This document shows, in pieces, positions 25,323-33,296 of a DNA stretch of 64,000 bases. Positions within the stretch are counted from its first letter, which is position 1. Every line of letters starts with the position of its first letter. A program made the position numbers and the translations under genes. The notes under the pieces were generated by a model. That model worked only from the letters and a program-made list of their open reading frames with translations, was not told the DNA's origin and ran no database searches. Source of the stretch: Demequina sp. NBRC 110056 (GTDB lineage: Bacteria; Actinomycetota; Actinomycetes; Actinomycetales; Demequinaceae); contig NZ_BBRM01000004.1 in NCBI RefSeq assembly GCF_002090155.1, forward strand, positions 248,001-312,000, written 5' to 3'.

Positions 25323-25487
25323 TCAGCGCGTCTCACGGTGCGCGGTGTGCTTGCCGCACTTCCGGCAGAACTTCGAGAGCTCGACGCGGTCGGGGTTGTT
25401 GCGACGGTTCTTGCGGGTGATGTAGTTGCGGTCCTTGCACTCGGTGCATGCCAGAGTGATCTTCGGACGAACGTCGTTCTTGGCCAT
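25323..25487 (-). CDS. rpmG: 50S ribosomal protein L33 (zinc-ribbon form)
   Basis: A 54-residue protein translated on the minus strand from ATG at 25487: [17 protein letters not shown] at the N-terminus and [14 protein letters not shown] at the C-terminus. The two CxxC pairs (CTEC and CRKC) make it the zinc-binding form rather than a cysteine-free zinc-independent paralogue. The central [10 protein letters not shown] is the family signature. A different overlapping frame on the same strand is only a shadow. Two tRNA genes lie upstream in the same direction. Confidence 0.95.
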   Translation of the reverse strand: MAKNDVRPKITLACTECKDRNYITRKNRRNNPDRVELSKFCRKCGKHTAHRETR

Positions 25488-25548
25488 GTCGGCTCCCAGC
25501 CTTGTGGTGACGCGCGAAGCGCGTGATCCAGGCGGAACGCCTGGAGCG

Positions 25549-25622
25549 TAGCGAGGGCGGGACTTGAACCCGCGACCCCACGATTATGAGTCGTGTGCTC
25601 TAACCAACTGAGCTACCCCGCC
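25549..25622 (-). tRNA. tRNA-Met (anticodon CAT, elongator type)
   Basis: A 74-nt cloverleaf. Acceptor GGCGGGG pairs with CCTCGCT using two G-T pairs, the D-arm has GCTCAGTTGGTTAGAGC, the anticodon loop is CTCATAA and the T-arm is GCGGGTTCAAGTCCCGC. The acceptor starts with a G-T pair at 1-72 rather than the mismatch of initiators, and the anticodon stem lacks the three G-C pairs of initiator tRNA. No CCA is encoded. Confidence 0.93.
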
Positions 25623-25678
25623 GCGAGAATGGGACCGCCGCCGTCCTCGCGAGAGGTGCGGCGGCGAGCCATCCTTGG

Positions 25679-25751
25679 AGCCCCGACAGGGAATCGAACC
25701 CTGGACCTTTTCCTTACCATGGAAACGCTCTGCCGACTGAGCTATCGGGGC
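25679..25751 (-). tRNA. tRNA-Thr (anticodon GGT)
   Basis: A 73-nt cloverleaf with acceptor GCCCCGA/TCGGGGC, anticodon stem TTTCC/GGAAA around ATGGTAA (anticodon GGT) and T-arm CAGGGTTCGATTCCCTG. The 3' CCA is encoded at 25676-25678, unlike the other three tRNAs in the window. It precedes tRNA-Met and rpmG. Confidence 0.96.
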
Positions 25752-25835
25752 CAGCCGGACAAGAGTACACGGCGCGAGCGCTCGTTGTGAAATCGGGCCG
25801 ACGCCACCCCTCGCGGCGCTGTCAGGGCCCGCGTC

Positions 25836-25841
25836 TAGGGT
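25836..25841 (+). promoter_or_regulatory. -10 box for the YcaQ-like gene
   Basis: TAGGGT ends 7 nt before the GTG at 25849, favouring that codon over the in-frame GTG at 25840, which overlaps the box. Confidence 0.45.
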
Positions 25842-25848
25842 GAGGGAC

Positions 25849-27237
25849 GTGAGCCCTCATCACGAAGCGCAGCCCTCGGAGACGCTGAGCGCGGCGCAGG
25901 CCCGGCGCATCTTCCTGAACGCCCAGGGGCTGGCGCGACGGCGCCCCTCCCGGCGGGTGCGGGAGCGCGACTTCGCGGCCTATCTCGAGCTGCAGGGCGT
26001 GCTCCAGCTCGACACGGTGAACATCCTCGCGCGCGCCCACTACCTGCCGGTGTTCTCGCGCTACGGCGCGTACTCGACCGGTGCGCTCGACCAGTTCCTC
26101 TGGGGCGACCCGCAGGGCCACTCGCCGCACGCCTTCGAGCACTGGGGCCACGAGGCATCGGTGATGCCGTTCGACGTCCTGCCGCACATGCACCACCGCA
26201 TGCAGGAGTCGACCACCTGGAAGGCACGGCGCCGGGCGTCGCTCGAGCGGGAGCGGCCAGGCCTCGTCGACCAGGTGCGAGCGATGGTCGAGACCAGCGG
26301 CCCGCTCGTGGGCGCCGACGTCGAGCACCTCGCGCCCCGGGAGGGCCCGCGCGGCCCGTGGTGGGACGACAACCAAACCAAGGACGCGCTCGAGCTGCTC
26401 TTCATCACCGGGGCGGTCGCCGCGTCCCGCGGCCGCCACTTCGCACGTACCTACGACGCGTGCTCGCGTGCGTGGGGCGCGGTGCCGGCCGATGCGCCCG
26501 TCGGCCCGGGCGAAGACGCCCACCCGTGGGGCGTCCCGGCCGCCCAGGCCCACCAGGCGCTGTTCGACCGCGCGCTGTCCGCGTGCGGGATCGGCACCGC
26601 GAAGGACCTCTGCGACCACTTCCGCCTGCCGTTCCAGGCGGGCGCGCGCACCCCTGACGTCGCGGGTGGCAAGGCCTGGGCCGCGTCGGCCGTCGAGCGC
26701 GGGATCGCGCGGTGGGTCGCCGTCGAGGGCTGGAAGGACCCCGCGCTGCTCGCCGTCGGCGAGGCCGATGCTGAGGCGCCGTGGCGCCGCGTCGCCGCGG
26801 ACCCCGGCCGCGCGACGGGCGCGGCGCTGCTGAGCCCGTTCGACCCCGTGTGCTGGTTCCGCCCGCGCCTGTCGCGGATGTTCGGGATGGACTACCGGAT
26901 CGAGATCTACACGCCCGAGCCCAAGCGCGTCTACGGCTACTACTGCCTGCCGCTCCTGGTGGGCGACCAGATCCCCACGCGCCTGGACCTCAAGGCGGAC
27001 CGCAAGGCGGGGGTGCTGCGCGTGCTGTCGTCGTGGCGCGAGCCCGGTACCGCGCGTGGAGCGCGCCGGCTGTCGGATGAGCGCATCGCCGCGGCAGCCG
27101 CGGACGAGCTCGCGACGATGGCGTCCTGGCTGGGGCTCGACGCGATCGAGGTGCAGCCGCGGGGAGACCTCGCGCCCGCCCTGCTCGCCACGCGCGGCGT
27201 TCCACCAGGCGGGATGCCCGACGCGGCGATACTGTGA
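25849..27237 (+). CDS. YcaQ/AlkX-like winged-helix DNA glycosylase family protein
   Basis: A 462-residue member of the HTH_42 family. E. coli YcaQ and Streptomyces AlkZ of this family are monofunctional glycosylases that unhook interstrand crosslinks or remove bulky alkyl adducts. Visible family blocks are LQGVLQLDTVNILARAHYLP near the N-terminus, the SPFDPVCWFRPRLSRMFGMD block and RIEIYTPEPKRVYGYYCLPL with KADRKAGVLRV near the C-terminus. The QxQ catalytic motif of AlkZ was not located with certainty. The start is set by the -10 box; GTG at 25840 is the alternative. Divergent from tRNA-Thr. Confidence 0.82.
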   Translation: MSPHHEAQPSETLSAAQARRIFLNAQGLARRRPSRRVRERDFAAYLELQGVLQLDTVNILARAHYLPVFSRYGAYSTGALDQFLWGDPQGHSPHAFEHWGHEASVMPFDVLPHMHHRMQESTTWKARRRASLERERPGLVDQVRAMVETSGPLVGADVEHLAPREGPRGPWWDDNQTKDALELLFITGAVAASRGRHFARTYDACSRAWGAVPADAPVGPGEDAHPWGVPAAQAHQALFDRALSACGIGTAKDLCDHFRLPFQAGARTPDVAGGKAWAASAVERGIARWVAVEGWKDPALLAVGEADAEAPWRRVAADPGRATGAALLSPFDPVCWFRPRLSRMFGMDYRIEIYTPEPKRVYGYYCLPLLVGDQIPTRLDLKADRKAGVLRVLSSWREPGTARGARRLSDERIAAAAADELATMASWLGLDAIEVQPRGDLAPALLATRGVPPGGMPDAAIL

Positions 27238-27295
27238 AGCCATCTGCACCGCCGCGCGCGACGTCGCGCCCGACCCCGTCGTGAAGGAGCGCTCG

Positions 27296-28798
27296 ATGAG
27301 CACCTCGACCCCAGCCTCGGCCTCACCGGCGGACGCCAAGCTCAACCGCAAGGTCATCGCCATCAGCATCGGCGCGGCGCTTGGCGGCTTCCTCTTCGGC
27401 TTCGACTCCTCCGTCATCAACGGCGCGGTCGACTCCATCCAGGGCGAGTTCGAGCTGTCCGACGCGTTCACGGGCTTCGCGGTCGCGTCCGCGCTGCTCG
27501 GCTGCGCCGTCGGCGCGTGGTTCGCGGGCACCCTGGCCAACAAGTACGGGCGCATCCGCGTCATGGTCATCTCGGCGACGCTGTTCCTCATCTCGGCCAT
27601 CGGCTCCGCGCTCGCGTTCAACGTCTGGGACCTCATGCTGTGGCGCGTGGTCGGCGGGCTCGCGATCGGTGCGGCCTCGGTGATCGCGCCCGCGTACATC
27701 GCGGAGGTCGCTCCGTCGAAGTTCCGTGGACGCCTCGGCTCCCTCCAGCAGATGGCGATCGTGCTCGGCATCTTCGCCGCGCTGCTGAGCGACCAGCTGC
27801 TCGCGGAGACCGCCGGCGGCGCGTCAAACGACCTGTGGTGGGGCCTCGAGGCATGGCGCTGGATGTTCCTGGTCTGCGCGGTGCCCGCGGTGATCTACGG
27901 CGTCGCCGCGATGAGCCTGCCGGAGTCGCCTCGCTACCTGGTCGGCAAGCATCGGCTCGAGGAGGCGGCGGCCGTGCTGCGCACCTTCACGGGCGAGAAG
28001 GACGTCGACCACAAGGTGGACGAGATCCACCAGTCGCTTGGCGACGACGAGAAGCGCTCGCTGGGCGACCTCAAGGGGCGGGCGCTCGGCCTCAAGCCCA
28101 TCGTCTGGACGGGCATCCTGCTGTCGGTGTTCCAGCAGTTCGTGGGCATCAACGTGATCTTCTACTACTCGACCACGCTGTGGCAGTCCGTGGGCTTCGA
28201 CGAGTCCGACGCGTTCCTCACGTCGACCATCACGTCGATCACCAACATCGTGGTCACCATCATCGCGATCGTGCTCGTCGACCGCATCGGACGTCGCCTG
28301 CTGCTGCTCATCGGATCCCTGGGCATGACCGCGTCGCTGGGCCTCATGGCGGTGGCGTTCTCGACCGCCGTGGTCGACGCCGAGGGCAATGCGAGCCTCG
28401 AGGGCGCATGGGCGACCACGGCGCTCATCGGCGCGAACGCGTTCGTCGTCTTCTTCGGCGCCACCTGGGGACCGGTGGTGTGGGTGCTGCTCGGCGAGAT
28501 GTTCCCCAACCGCATCCGTGCCTCGGCGCTCGCCGTGGCCGCCGCCGCGCAGTGGCTCGCCAACTGGGCGATCACCATGTCGTTCCCCGAGATGGCCTCC
28601 ATCGGCCTCGTGTTCGCGTATGGCTTCTACGCCTCGATGGCGCTGCTGTCCTTCTTCTTCGTGTTCTTCCGTGTGCCCGAGACCAAGGGCATGGAGCTCG
28701 AGGAGATGAGCGCGGACGTGGCCGTCAAGCGCGGCAAGTTCGTGCGCTCGACCGCCGGCGCGGCCGCGGAGGAGATCGACCCCGGCGCCGCTCGCTGA
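27296..28798 (+). CDS. MFS sugar:proton symporter (sugar porter family)
   Basis: A 500-residue inner-membrane symporter with twelve helices and the sugar porter signatures NKYGRIRV, RVVGGLAIGAASVIAPAYIAE, PESPRYLVGK, QQFVGINVIFYYS (substrate site), DRIGRR and PETKGMELEEM. Related proteins (XylE, GlcP, IolT) import xylose, glucose or inositol. The exact sugar cannot be read. ATG at 27296 has GAAGGAG 7 bp upstream. It follows the YcaQ-like gene by 58 bp without an obvious link in function. Confidence 0.92.
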   Translation: MSTSTPASASPADAKLNRKVIAISIGAALGGFLFGFDSSVINGAVDSIQGEFELSDAFTGFAVASALLGCAVGAWFAGTLANKYGRIRVMVISATLFLISAIGSALAFNVWDLMLWRVVGGLAIGAASVIAPAYIAEVAPSKFRGRLGSLQQMAIVLGIFAALLSDQLLAETAGGASNDLWWGLEAWRWMFLVCAVPAVIYGVAAMSLPESPRYLVGKHRLEEAAAVLRTFTGEKDVDHKVDEIHQSLGDDEKRSLGDLKGRALGLKPIVWTGILLSVFQQFVGINVIFYYSTTLWQSVGFDESDAFLTSTITSITNIVVTIIAIVLVDRIGRRLLLLIGSLGMTASLGLMAVAFSTAVVDAEGNASLEGAWATTALIGANAFVVFFGATWGPVVWVLLGEMFPNRIRASALAVAAAAQWLANWAITMSFPEMASIGLVFAYGFYASMALLSFFFVFFRVPETKGMELEEMSADVAVKRGKFVRSTAGAAAEEIDPGAAR

Positions 28799-28813
28799 CG
28801 CCCCGCGCCCGCT

Positions 28814-28879
28814 TCGACACTGAGCCACCATCAGGTGACGCCGCACCTCGCAGACCGACGCTCAGGCACCACTGGGGCG
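28814..28879. repeat. 66-bp direct repeat, copy 1
   Basis: It shares the 30-nt core at 28823-28852 (starting AGCCACCATCAGGTGACGCC) and most of the flanking bases with 28998-29063, offset 184 bp. Inside it AGGTG-ACGCCG-CACCT can form a small hairpin, flanked by TGAGC and GCTCA. The gene-free interval 28799-29110 contains nothing else recognisable. Confidence 0.85.
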
Positions 28880-28997
28880 CACCGCGCGCGGGTGCCTACG
28901 TCCGAAGGTCGCCGTCCGCGCTGATCTCGACCGGGAAGACCTCCGTGCGGGCGACCGCACGGTCGCGGTCCACGGCCCATGCCGCGCGGCGCGGCGA

Positions 28998-29063
28998 TCG
29001 ACACCCAGCCACCATCAGGTGACGCCGCACCTCGCAAAGCGACGCTCAGCCACCGCCTGGGCG
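28998..29063. repeat. 66-bp direct repeat, copy 2
   Basis: Second copy of the 28814 element. The core is identical, with a few substitutions after position 29036 and just before 29007. Both copies have the same orientation. It lies between the sugar porter gene and the tRNA-Tyr terminator. No open frame with family similarity spans it. Confidence 0.85.
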
Positions 29064-29110
29064 ACAAGGTGCGGGGCGTCGGGTTCGGGCACCGGCCCTG
29101 AGGAACGCGA

Positions 29111-29135
29111 AAGGCCCGTCGCATCGCGACGGGCC
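29111..29135 (-). terminator. Terminator after tRNA-Tyr
   Basis: GGCCCGTCGC, loop ATC and GCGACGGGCC form a perfect 10-bp stem 6 bp beyond the tRNA 3' end, followed on the minus strand by TTTCGCGTT. Confidence 0.75.
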
Positions 29136-29140
29136 CGGCG

Positions 29141-29222
29141 TGGCAGGTGAGGGATTCGAACCCCCGAAGTCAGTGACGGCTGATTTACAGTCAGCTCCCT
29201 TTGGCCGCTCGGGCAACCTGCC
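29141..29222 (-). tRNA. tRNA-Tyr (anticodon GTA)
   Basis: An 82-nt class II tRNA with a long variable arm. Acceptor arms GGCAGGT/ACCTGCC pair fully, the anticodon stem-loop is TGACTGTAAATCA (anticodon GTA), the variable arm lies around GCCGTCACTGACTTC and the T-arm has GGGGGTTCGAATCCCTC. Discriminator A, no encoded CCA. The divergent yajQ gene starts 135 bp away. Confidence 0.96.
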
Positions 29223-29356
29223 ATGCGCCCGGCTCGAACCGAACCTGGCGCGCATGGAAGGATAGCAACAGAACTGGCCCCGACGCGAACTGGCACCTGG
29301 ACGCGTGGGCGGCGACCGCATCGGCGCTCTGTGCGCCCCGAACCCAGGAGGATCCC

Positions 29357-29848
29357 ATGGCAGGCGACAGCACCTTCGACGTCGTGAGCAAGATCGACCG
29401 CCAGGAGGTCGACAACGCGCTCAACCAGGCGCACAAGGAGATCAACCAGCGCTACGACTTCCGCGGCGTGGGCGCGTCGATCGAGTTCTCGGGCGAGGCG
29501 ATCCTCATGAAGGCCAACTCCCCCGAGCGCGTCAAGGCCATCCTCGACGTCCTCATCGCGAAGCTCGCCAAGCGCGGCATCTCGATGAAGTCGCTCGAGT
29601 ACGGCGAGCCCGTCGCCTCGGGCAAGGAGTTCCGACTGGTCGCGGACCTCAAGGAGGGCATCACCCAGGAGATCGCGAAGAAGCTGGGCAAGCTGATCCG
29701 CGAGGAGGGCCCCAAGACCGTCAAGTCGCAGATCCAGGGCGACGAGCTGCGCGTGTCCTCGAAGTCGCGCGACGACCTGCAGAAGACCATCCAGCTCCTC
29801 AAGGGCGCCGACGTCGACGTCGACCTGCAGTTCGTCAACTTTCGCTGA
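29357..29848 (+). CDS. yajQ: YajQ family protein (DUF520)
   Basis: A 163-residue cytoplasmic protein with the two-RRM-like YajQ fold: [20 protein letters not shown] at the start, INQRYDFRG, and the C-terminal [20 protein letters not shown] then FVNFR. Family members bind nucleic acid or nucleotides, and the Xanthomonas protein binds cyclic di-GMP. The role in actinobacteria is not known. ATG at 29357 is supported by AGGAGG at 6 bp. Length is normal. Confidence 0.95.
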   Translation: MAGDSTFDVVSKIDRQEVDNALNQAHKEINQRYDFRGVGASIEFSGEAILMKANSPERVKAILDVLIAKLAKRGISMKSLEYGEPVASGKEFRLVADLKEGITQEIAKKLGKLIREEGPKTVKSQIQGDELRVSSKSRDDLQKTIQLLKGADVDVDLQFVNFR

Positions 29849-29933
29849 GGGGGCGCGGGCCCAGCTCGCCAGCCGTGGAAGCGATCGCTCTCCCCCATGG
29901 CAAAGCGAGGGCCGCGGGGCCAGAATATGTCGT

Positions 29934-30674
29934 GTGAGCGCTGAGCCCGAGGGCCACGCGACAACGCCCGACGACGCGGCGTTGGCCAGGCGCGTCCAGA
30001 TGCTCTCGACCGAGCACTGGGCGCTTCTCGCGGCTCGCGGGACCGCGCAGAGCGAGGTCCTCACGCGCATCACGATCTTCCTCACCCTCGTGTCTGCGGG
30101 CTTGGTCACCATCGGGCTCCTCGGACAGGCATCGCAGTTCGCGGGCTGGTTCGCCACGGCTGCGCTGTCGATCCTGGGTGCCCTCGCGGTGGTGGGCGTG
30201 CTGACGCAGTTGCGCGTGGAAGCGGTCGCCGAGGAGGACCTCATGTACGTGGTCGCCATGAATCGCCTCCGAGGCGCCTACGTCGAGCTCGACCCGTCGA
30301 TCCGGCCGTACCTCATGACCTCGCCCCACGACGACGAGGCAGGGATGAGCCACACCTACTCGTTTTTGCGCCCACGTAGCGGTGCCGCACAGATGCTCGC
30401 CTCGTCAGCGGTGCTCATCATTTTGGTGAACGGCATCGTGGTCGGTCTGCTCGGAGGCGGCATCGCCGCTGTCGCCGGGCTCTCGAATGGCGGAGCCGTG
30501 GCGGTGGGGGCGATCGCTGCCGTCAGCGTCCCGCTCGTGTCATTCGCCAACACCTGGCGGAACTACCTCGCAACGTGGAGGAACCACACTCCGATGTTCC
30601 CGACCGCGGGGCCCGGCGACGTCGCGGAGGCGGACCCCACCGCGGGCAAGGACGACGAGGAACCTGACGGGTGA
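29934..30674 (+). CDS. Four-helix membrane protein of unknown function
   Basis: I do not recognise a family with certainty. The 246-residue product has a polar N-terminus (1-40), helices at about 43-66 and 69-92, a soluble loop of 55 residues with LMYVVAMNRLRGAYVELDPS, helices at about 152-183 and 187-208, and an acidic C-terminal tail. The plan of paired helices around a cytoplasmic loop resembles some SLATT or pore-forming effector accessory proteins, but that is only a shape argument. A CAGAAT box 7 nt before the GTG suggests a leaderless message. Convergent with the DUF2236 gene. Confidence 0.65.
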   Translation: MSAEPEGHATTPDDAALARRVQMLSTEHWALLAARGTAQSEVLTRITIFLTLVSAGLVTIGLLGQASQFAGWFATAALSILGALAVVGVLTQLRVEAVAEEDLMYVVAMNRLRGAYVELDPSIRPYLMTSPHDDEAGMSHTYSFLRPRSGAAQMLASSAVLIILVNGIVVGLLGGGIAAVAGLSNGGAVAVGAIAAVSVPLVSFANTWRNYLATWRNHTPMFPTAGPGDVAEADPTAGKDDEEPDG

Positions 30675-30733
30675 GGTGGCGGCCGTCTCATCACCCATGA
30701 GCACCACGCCCGGCTGTCGAGGAGCGGTTCAGC

Positions 30734-31582
30734 TCAGAACAACGGCCGACCTGCCGCCAGTCTCTTGCGGATGTCGCGCAGCTCGCGGCGCAGCAGCACC
30801 TCACGCACGCCGCGAGGCGCGACGCGCTGGAACGTCGCCATGCGCCGGTTGAACCGGTCGAATCGGCGCTGCTGTTCGTCGTCCCACTCGAGGTGCATGA
30901 GCTCGCGGAAGCGCGGCCCCATGTAGCCCGCTGTCATGCGGATGCGCCACGCCAGCAGGCGCGCGGGCACGTCCCTGCCCAGGTACTCGAGGCGCAGCAC
31001 GCGCCACAGGTACTCGCGGACCGAGTCGTCCATCTCCAGGCGGGACTGCGCCGAGTCCCACCATGAGCCGAAGGCGTCGCGTGTGGCCGGCCAGTCCTCA
31101 GCGCGCATCTGGAGGGTGGTGCCGAACACCATGCCCTGGCGGTAGAACTCCTCGCGAAACGCGCCGGAGAGGGGGCCGTGGACCCGCTCGTACGCGTCCT
31201 CGGCGCCGCGGTAGAGGCACGCCGCCACCCACAGCTGGAGCTGAGGGTCCATCGCGCGATACGCGGGGGCCTCTCCAGGCTTCGACTGGACCGGGGCGTG
31301 GGAGCGGTTGGTCGCCGCGCGATAGGCCGCGCGATCCTCGGCCGAGCCCAGCATGGTGACGGCGATGTAGCCCACCGTGGTGCGCATGCGGCGCTTCGGG
31401 TCATGGAACAGCGCCCCGGGACTCGTGCTGTCCTTCACGCCGTGTCCGACTGGGGGCAGCGACAGCTGCCAGATGACGTTGGCCGTGCCGGCCAGCGTGA
31501 TGAACCAGTTCACGCCTTCGCGCAGCGCGCTGGTGTCGAGTGCGTCGAGCTCCTGTCGACGCTCGGCCTTGAGGGTCGCCAT
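30734..31582 (-). CDS. DUF2236 (MpaB-type oxygenase-like) protein
   Basis: A 282-residue protein of the DUF2236 family, which includes latex-clearing and mycophenolic-acid oxygenases that bind heme. Family wording seen: GVNWFITLAGTANVIWQLSLPP at the N-terminus, HDPKRRMRTTVGYIAVTMLG (about 80-99) and MDPQLQLWVAACLYRGAEDAYE. The substrate is unknown. A TAGCGT box ends 6 nt before the ATG, and an operator-like palindrome (31604-31619) sits at the -35 region, so the gene is probably repressed by a TetR-like protein encoded elsewhere. Confidence 0.8.
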   Translation of the reverse strand: MATLKAERRQELDALDTSALREGVNWFITLAGTANVIWQLSLPPVGHGVKDSTSPGALFHDPKRRMRTTVGYIAVTMLGSAEDRAAYRAATNRSHAPVQSKPGEAPAYRAMDPQLQLWVAACLYRGAEDAYERVHGPLSGAFREEFYRQGMVFGTTLQMRAEDWPATRDAFGSWWDSAQSRLEMDDSVREYLWRVLRLEYLGRDVPARLLAWRIRMTAGYMGPRFRELMHLEWDDEQQRRFDRFNRRMATFQRVAPRGVREVLLRRELRDIRKRLAAGRPLF

Positions 31583-31588
31583 GCCCTG

Positions 31589-31594
31589 ACGCTA
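31589..31594 (-). promoter_or_regulatory. -10 box of the DUF2236 gene
   Basis: Minus-strand TAGCGT ends 6 nt before the ATG at 31582, the leaderless pattern seen repeatedly in this window. Confidence 0.5.
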
Positions 31595-31603
31595 GCACGG
31601 TTT

Positions 31604-31619
31604 GTGAATCACGGTTCAC
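31604..31619. promoter_or_regulatory. Operator-like palindrome GTGAA-N6-TTCAC
   Basis: The inverted repeat GTGAATCACGGTTCAC covers the -35 position (about 31612-31617) of the DUF2236 promoter. Its form, GTGAAnnnnnnTTCAC, is like TetR-family operators. No TetR gene is in the window. Confidence 0.5.
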
Positions 31620-31646
31620 TTATCGCAGCTCGAGGGTGCGGTTGGT

Positions 31647-32006
31647 TCAGGGCGACTGCTGGTGAAGCATCATTCGCCAGCCACCGCGCGAACGCACGTA
31701 GGTGCTCGCGAGCATCGCGTCGAAGGGACCCTCCTCGTCGCGCTCCGCATGCACGTGGTACGCCACCACGGCGATGCCTGCGCCGAGGTCGTGGACCGTC
31801 ATGTCGCTCAGCGAGTAGTCCTTCCACCGACGAGACTCCGCCATCCCGTCGATCGCGTCATCGCGGTCCATCACGCCGAACGGGAACACCATCACGGCCT
31901 CGCTCGCGAGGACGTCCTCGTAGAACTCTCGGGCATGGCCCGAGGTAAGGGCCTCCCAGCCGTCACGCTCGAGCTCTTGCAGGTGCTCGACCTCCTGGGT
32001 GCGCAT
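31647..32006 (-). CDS. NTF2-like (SnoaL/DUF4440-type) small protein
   Basis: A 119-residue protein with the cone-shaped NTF2-like fold. The N-terminal helices contain HLQELERDGWEALTSGHAREFYEDVLA, followed by a strand-rich part with VMVFPFGVMDRDDAIDGMAES and YHVHAERDEEGPFDAMLAST then WRMMLHQQSP. Such proteins bind small ligands or act as isomerases; this one is unassigned. ATG at 32006 has GAGGAG upstream, and a frame extending to 32096 has no similarity. Upstream 32007-32168 contains no other gene. Confidence 0.75.
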   Translation of the reverse strand: MRTQEVEHLQELERDGWEALTSGHAREFYEDVLASEAVMVFPFGVMDRDDAIDGMAESRRWKDYSLSDMTVHDLGAGIAVVAYHVHAERDEEGPFDAMLASTYVRSRGGWRMMLHQQSP

Positions 32007-32168
32007 CAGCAGTCTCCTCTCAGGCGATGCTCGCCTGCCGAGGAACCCGACGGCAGGCCTCACCCTCGTGGCAACGCCTCGGTGGGGCCGTGGCATTCCA
32101 CGACGGGACCGGGGGGCGTGCGCGGGACGCGAGGGACGCCGCCTGGCAGCGCCGCCGAGCAGGACCGC

Positions 32169-33044
32169 CTAGAAGTGCTGGCCGTTCGCGCGGGCCATGT
32201 CCTCGAGGCGCTTCACGCGGTCGTCCATGGGCGGGTGGGTGGAGAAGAGCTTCGCCATGCCGGCCCCGGAGAACGGGTTGGCGATCATCATGTGGGACAC
32301 GTTCTCGAGCGGCGCGTCCTGGGGAAGCGGCCGCGCCTGCGTGCCGCGCTCGAGCTTGCGCAGGGCGCTTGCGAGCGCGAGGGGGTCGCCGGTGAGCGAC
32401 GCGCCGTCCTCGTCGGCGTCGTACTCACGGGTGCGAGAGATCGCCATGCGGATGAGCGACGCGGCGATGGGCGCGAGCAGCACCATGGCGAGCATGCCGA
32501 AGACGCCCAGCGGGTTGTCGCGGCTGTTGCCGCCACCACCGAACCAGAACAGCATCTGCGCGATCGCGGTGATCATGCCGGCGAATGCTGCCGCGACCGA
32601 GCCGATGAGGATGTCGCGGTTGTAGACGTGCATGAGCTCGTGGCCGAGCACGCCGCGCAGCTCGCGCTCGTCGAGCAGGTGCAGGATGCCTTCGGTGCAG
32701 CACACGGCCGCGTTGTTGGGGTTGCGACCGGTGGCGAAGGCGTTGGGTGCCTGCGTGGGGGACACATAGAGGCGCGGCATCGGCTGGTTGGCTTCGGCGG
32801 AGAGCTCGCGCACGATCCGGTACATCGCGGGCTGCTCGACCTCGGTGACGGGGCGCGCGTGCATCGCCTTGATCGCCAGCTTGTCCGAGTTCCAGTAGCC
32901 GTAGGCAGTGCCGATCAGGCCGAGCCCGGCGAAGATCCAGATGTACTGCCCTCCGCCGACCACGGAGCCGATCCCGAGCAGGACCACCCACAGCACGACG
33001 AACAGGCCACCGGTCTTCAGACCGTTGAAATAGCGCTTTCCCAA
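32169..33044 (-). CDS. htpX: Membrane zinc metalloprotease HtpX
   Basis: HtpX degrades misfolded membrane proteins. The 291-residue product has two N-terminal helices (about 12-32 and 36-52), the zinc motif HELMH (135-139, VLGHELMHVYNRD), two further helices (about 145-165 and 180-200) and the third zinc ligand Glu in REYDADEDGA. The start codon is TTG at 33044, supported by GGAGG at 5 bp. The gene-free interval 33045-33251 upstream shows nothing else. Confidence 0.94.
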   Translation of the reverse strand: MGKRYFNGLKTGGLFVVLWVVLLGIGSVVGGGQYIWIFAGLGLIGTAYGYWNSDKLAIKAMHARPVTEVEQPAMYRIVRELSAEANQPMPRLYVSPTQAPNAFATGRNPNNAAVCCTEGILHLLDERELRGVLGHELMHVYNRDILIGSVAAAFAGMITAIAQMLFWFGGGGNSRDNPLGVFGMLAMVLLAPIAASLIRMAISRTREYDADEDGASLTGDPLALASALRKLERGTQARPLPQDAPLENVSHMMIANPFSGAGMAKLFSTHPPMDDRVKRLEDMARANGQHF

Positions 33045-33251
33045 CTCACCCTCCGGGAGACATTCTTGCTCATGAGAAACGGGTGGACGGGCATGCCGGT
33101 TCCCGGTGACGCGTCTCGCCGGAACTCACCTGTGCGCGCCCCGTCAGTGCGGAGCGCGCGCTCGGGCGTTCCGCACGGATCCACCGTCGCCACATCAGTC
33201 GGGACGTGCGCGGATCGGGGCGGTCGGGTCACCGCACACCCGCGGACAGCA

Positions 33252-33290
33252 CGAAGGCCGGCGCGGGATCTCTCCCGACGCCGGCCTTCG
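33252..33290 (-). terminator. Terminator after the ferredoxin-NADP reductase gene
   Basis: CGAAGGCCGGCG (33252-33263) and CGCCGGCCTTCG (33279-33290) pair perfectly over 12 bp with a 15-base loop that has a second stem (CGGGA/TCCCG). It lies 6 bp beyond the gene stop. Confidence 0.7.
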
Positions 33291-33296
33291 TCGCCG

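Noticed and set aside
25333-25581. An 82-codon frame overlapping rpmG
   Set aside because: It is in a different frame of the same strand and has no similarity. The rpmG frame gives a perfect L33 with both CxxC pairs.
28814-29063. CRISPR array
   Set aside because: Only two copies, 184 bp apart, longer than CRISPR repeats and without cas genes or regularly sized spacers.
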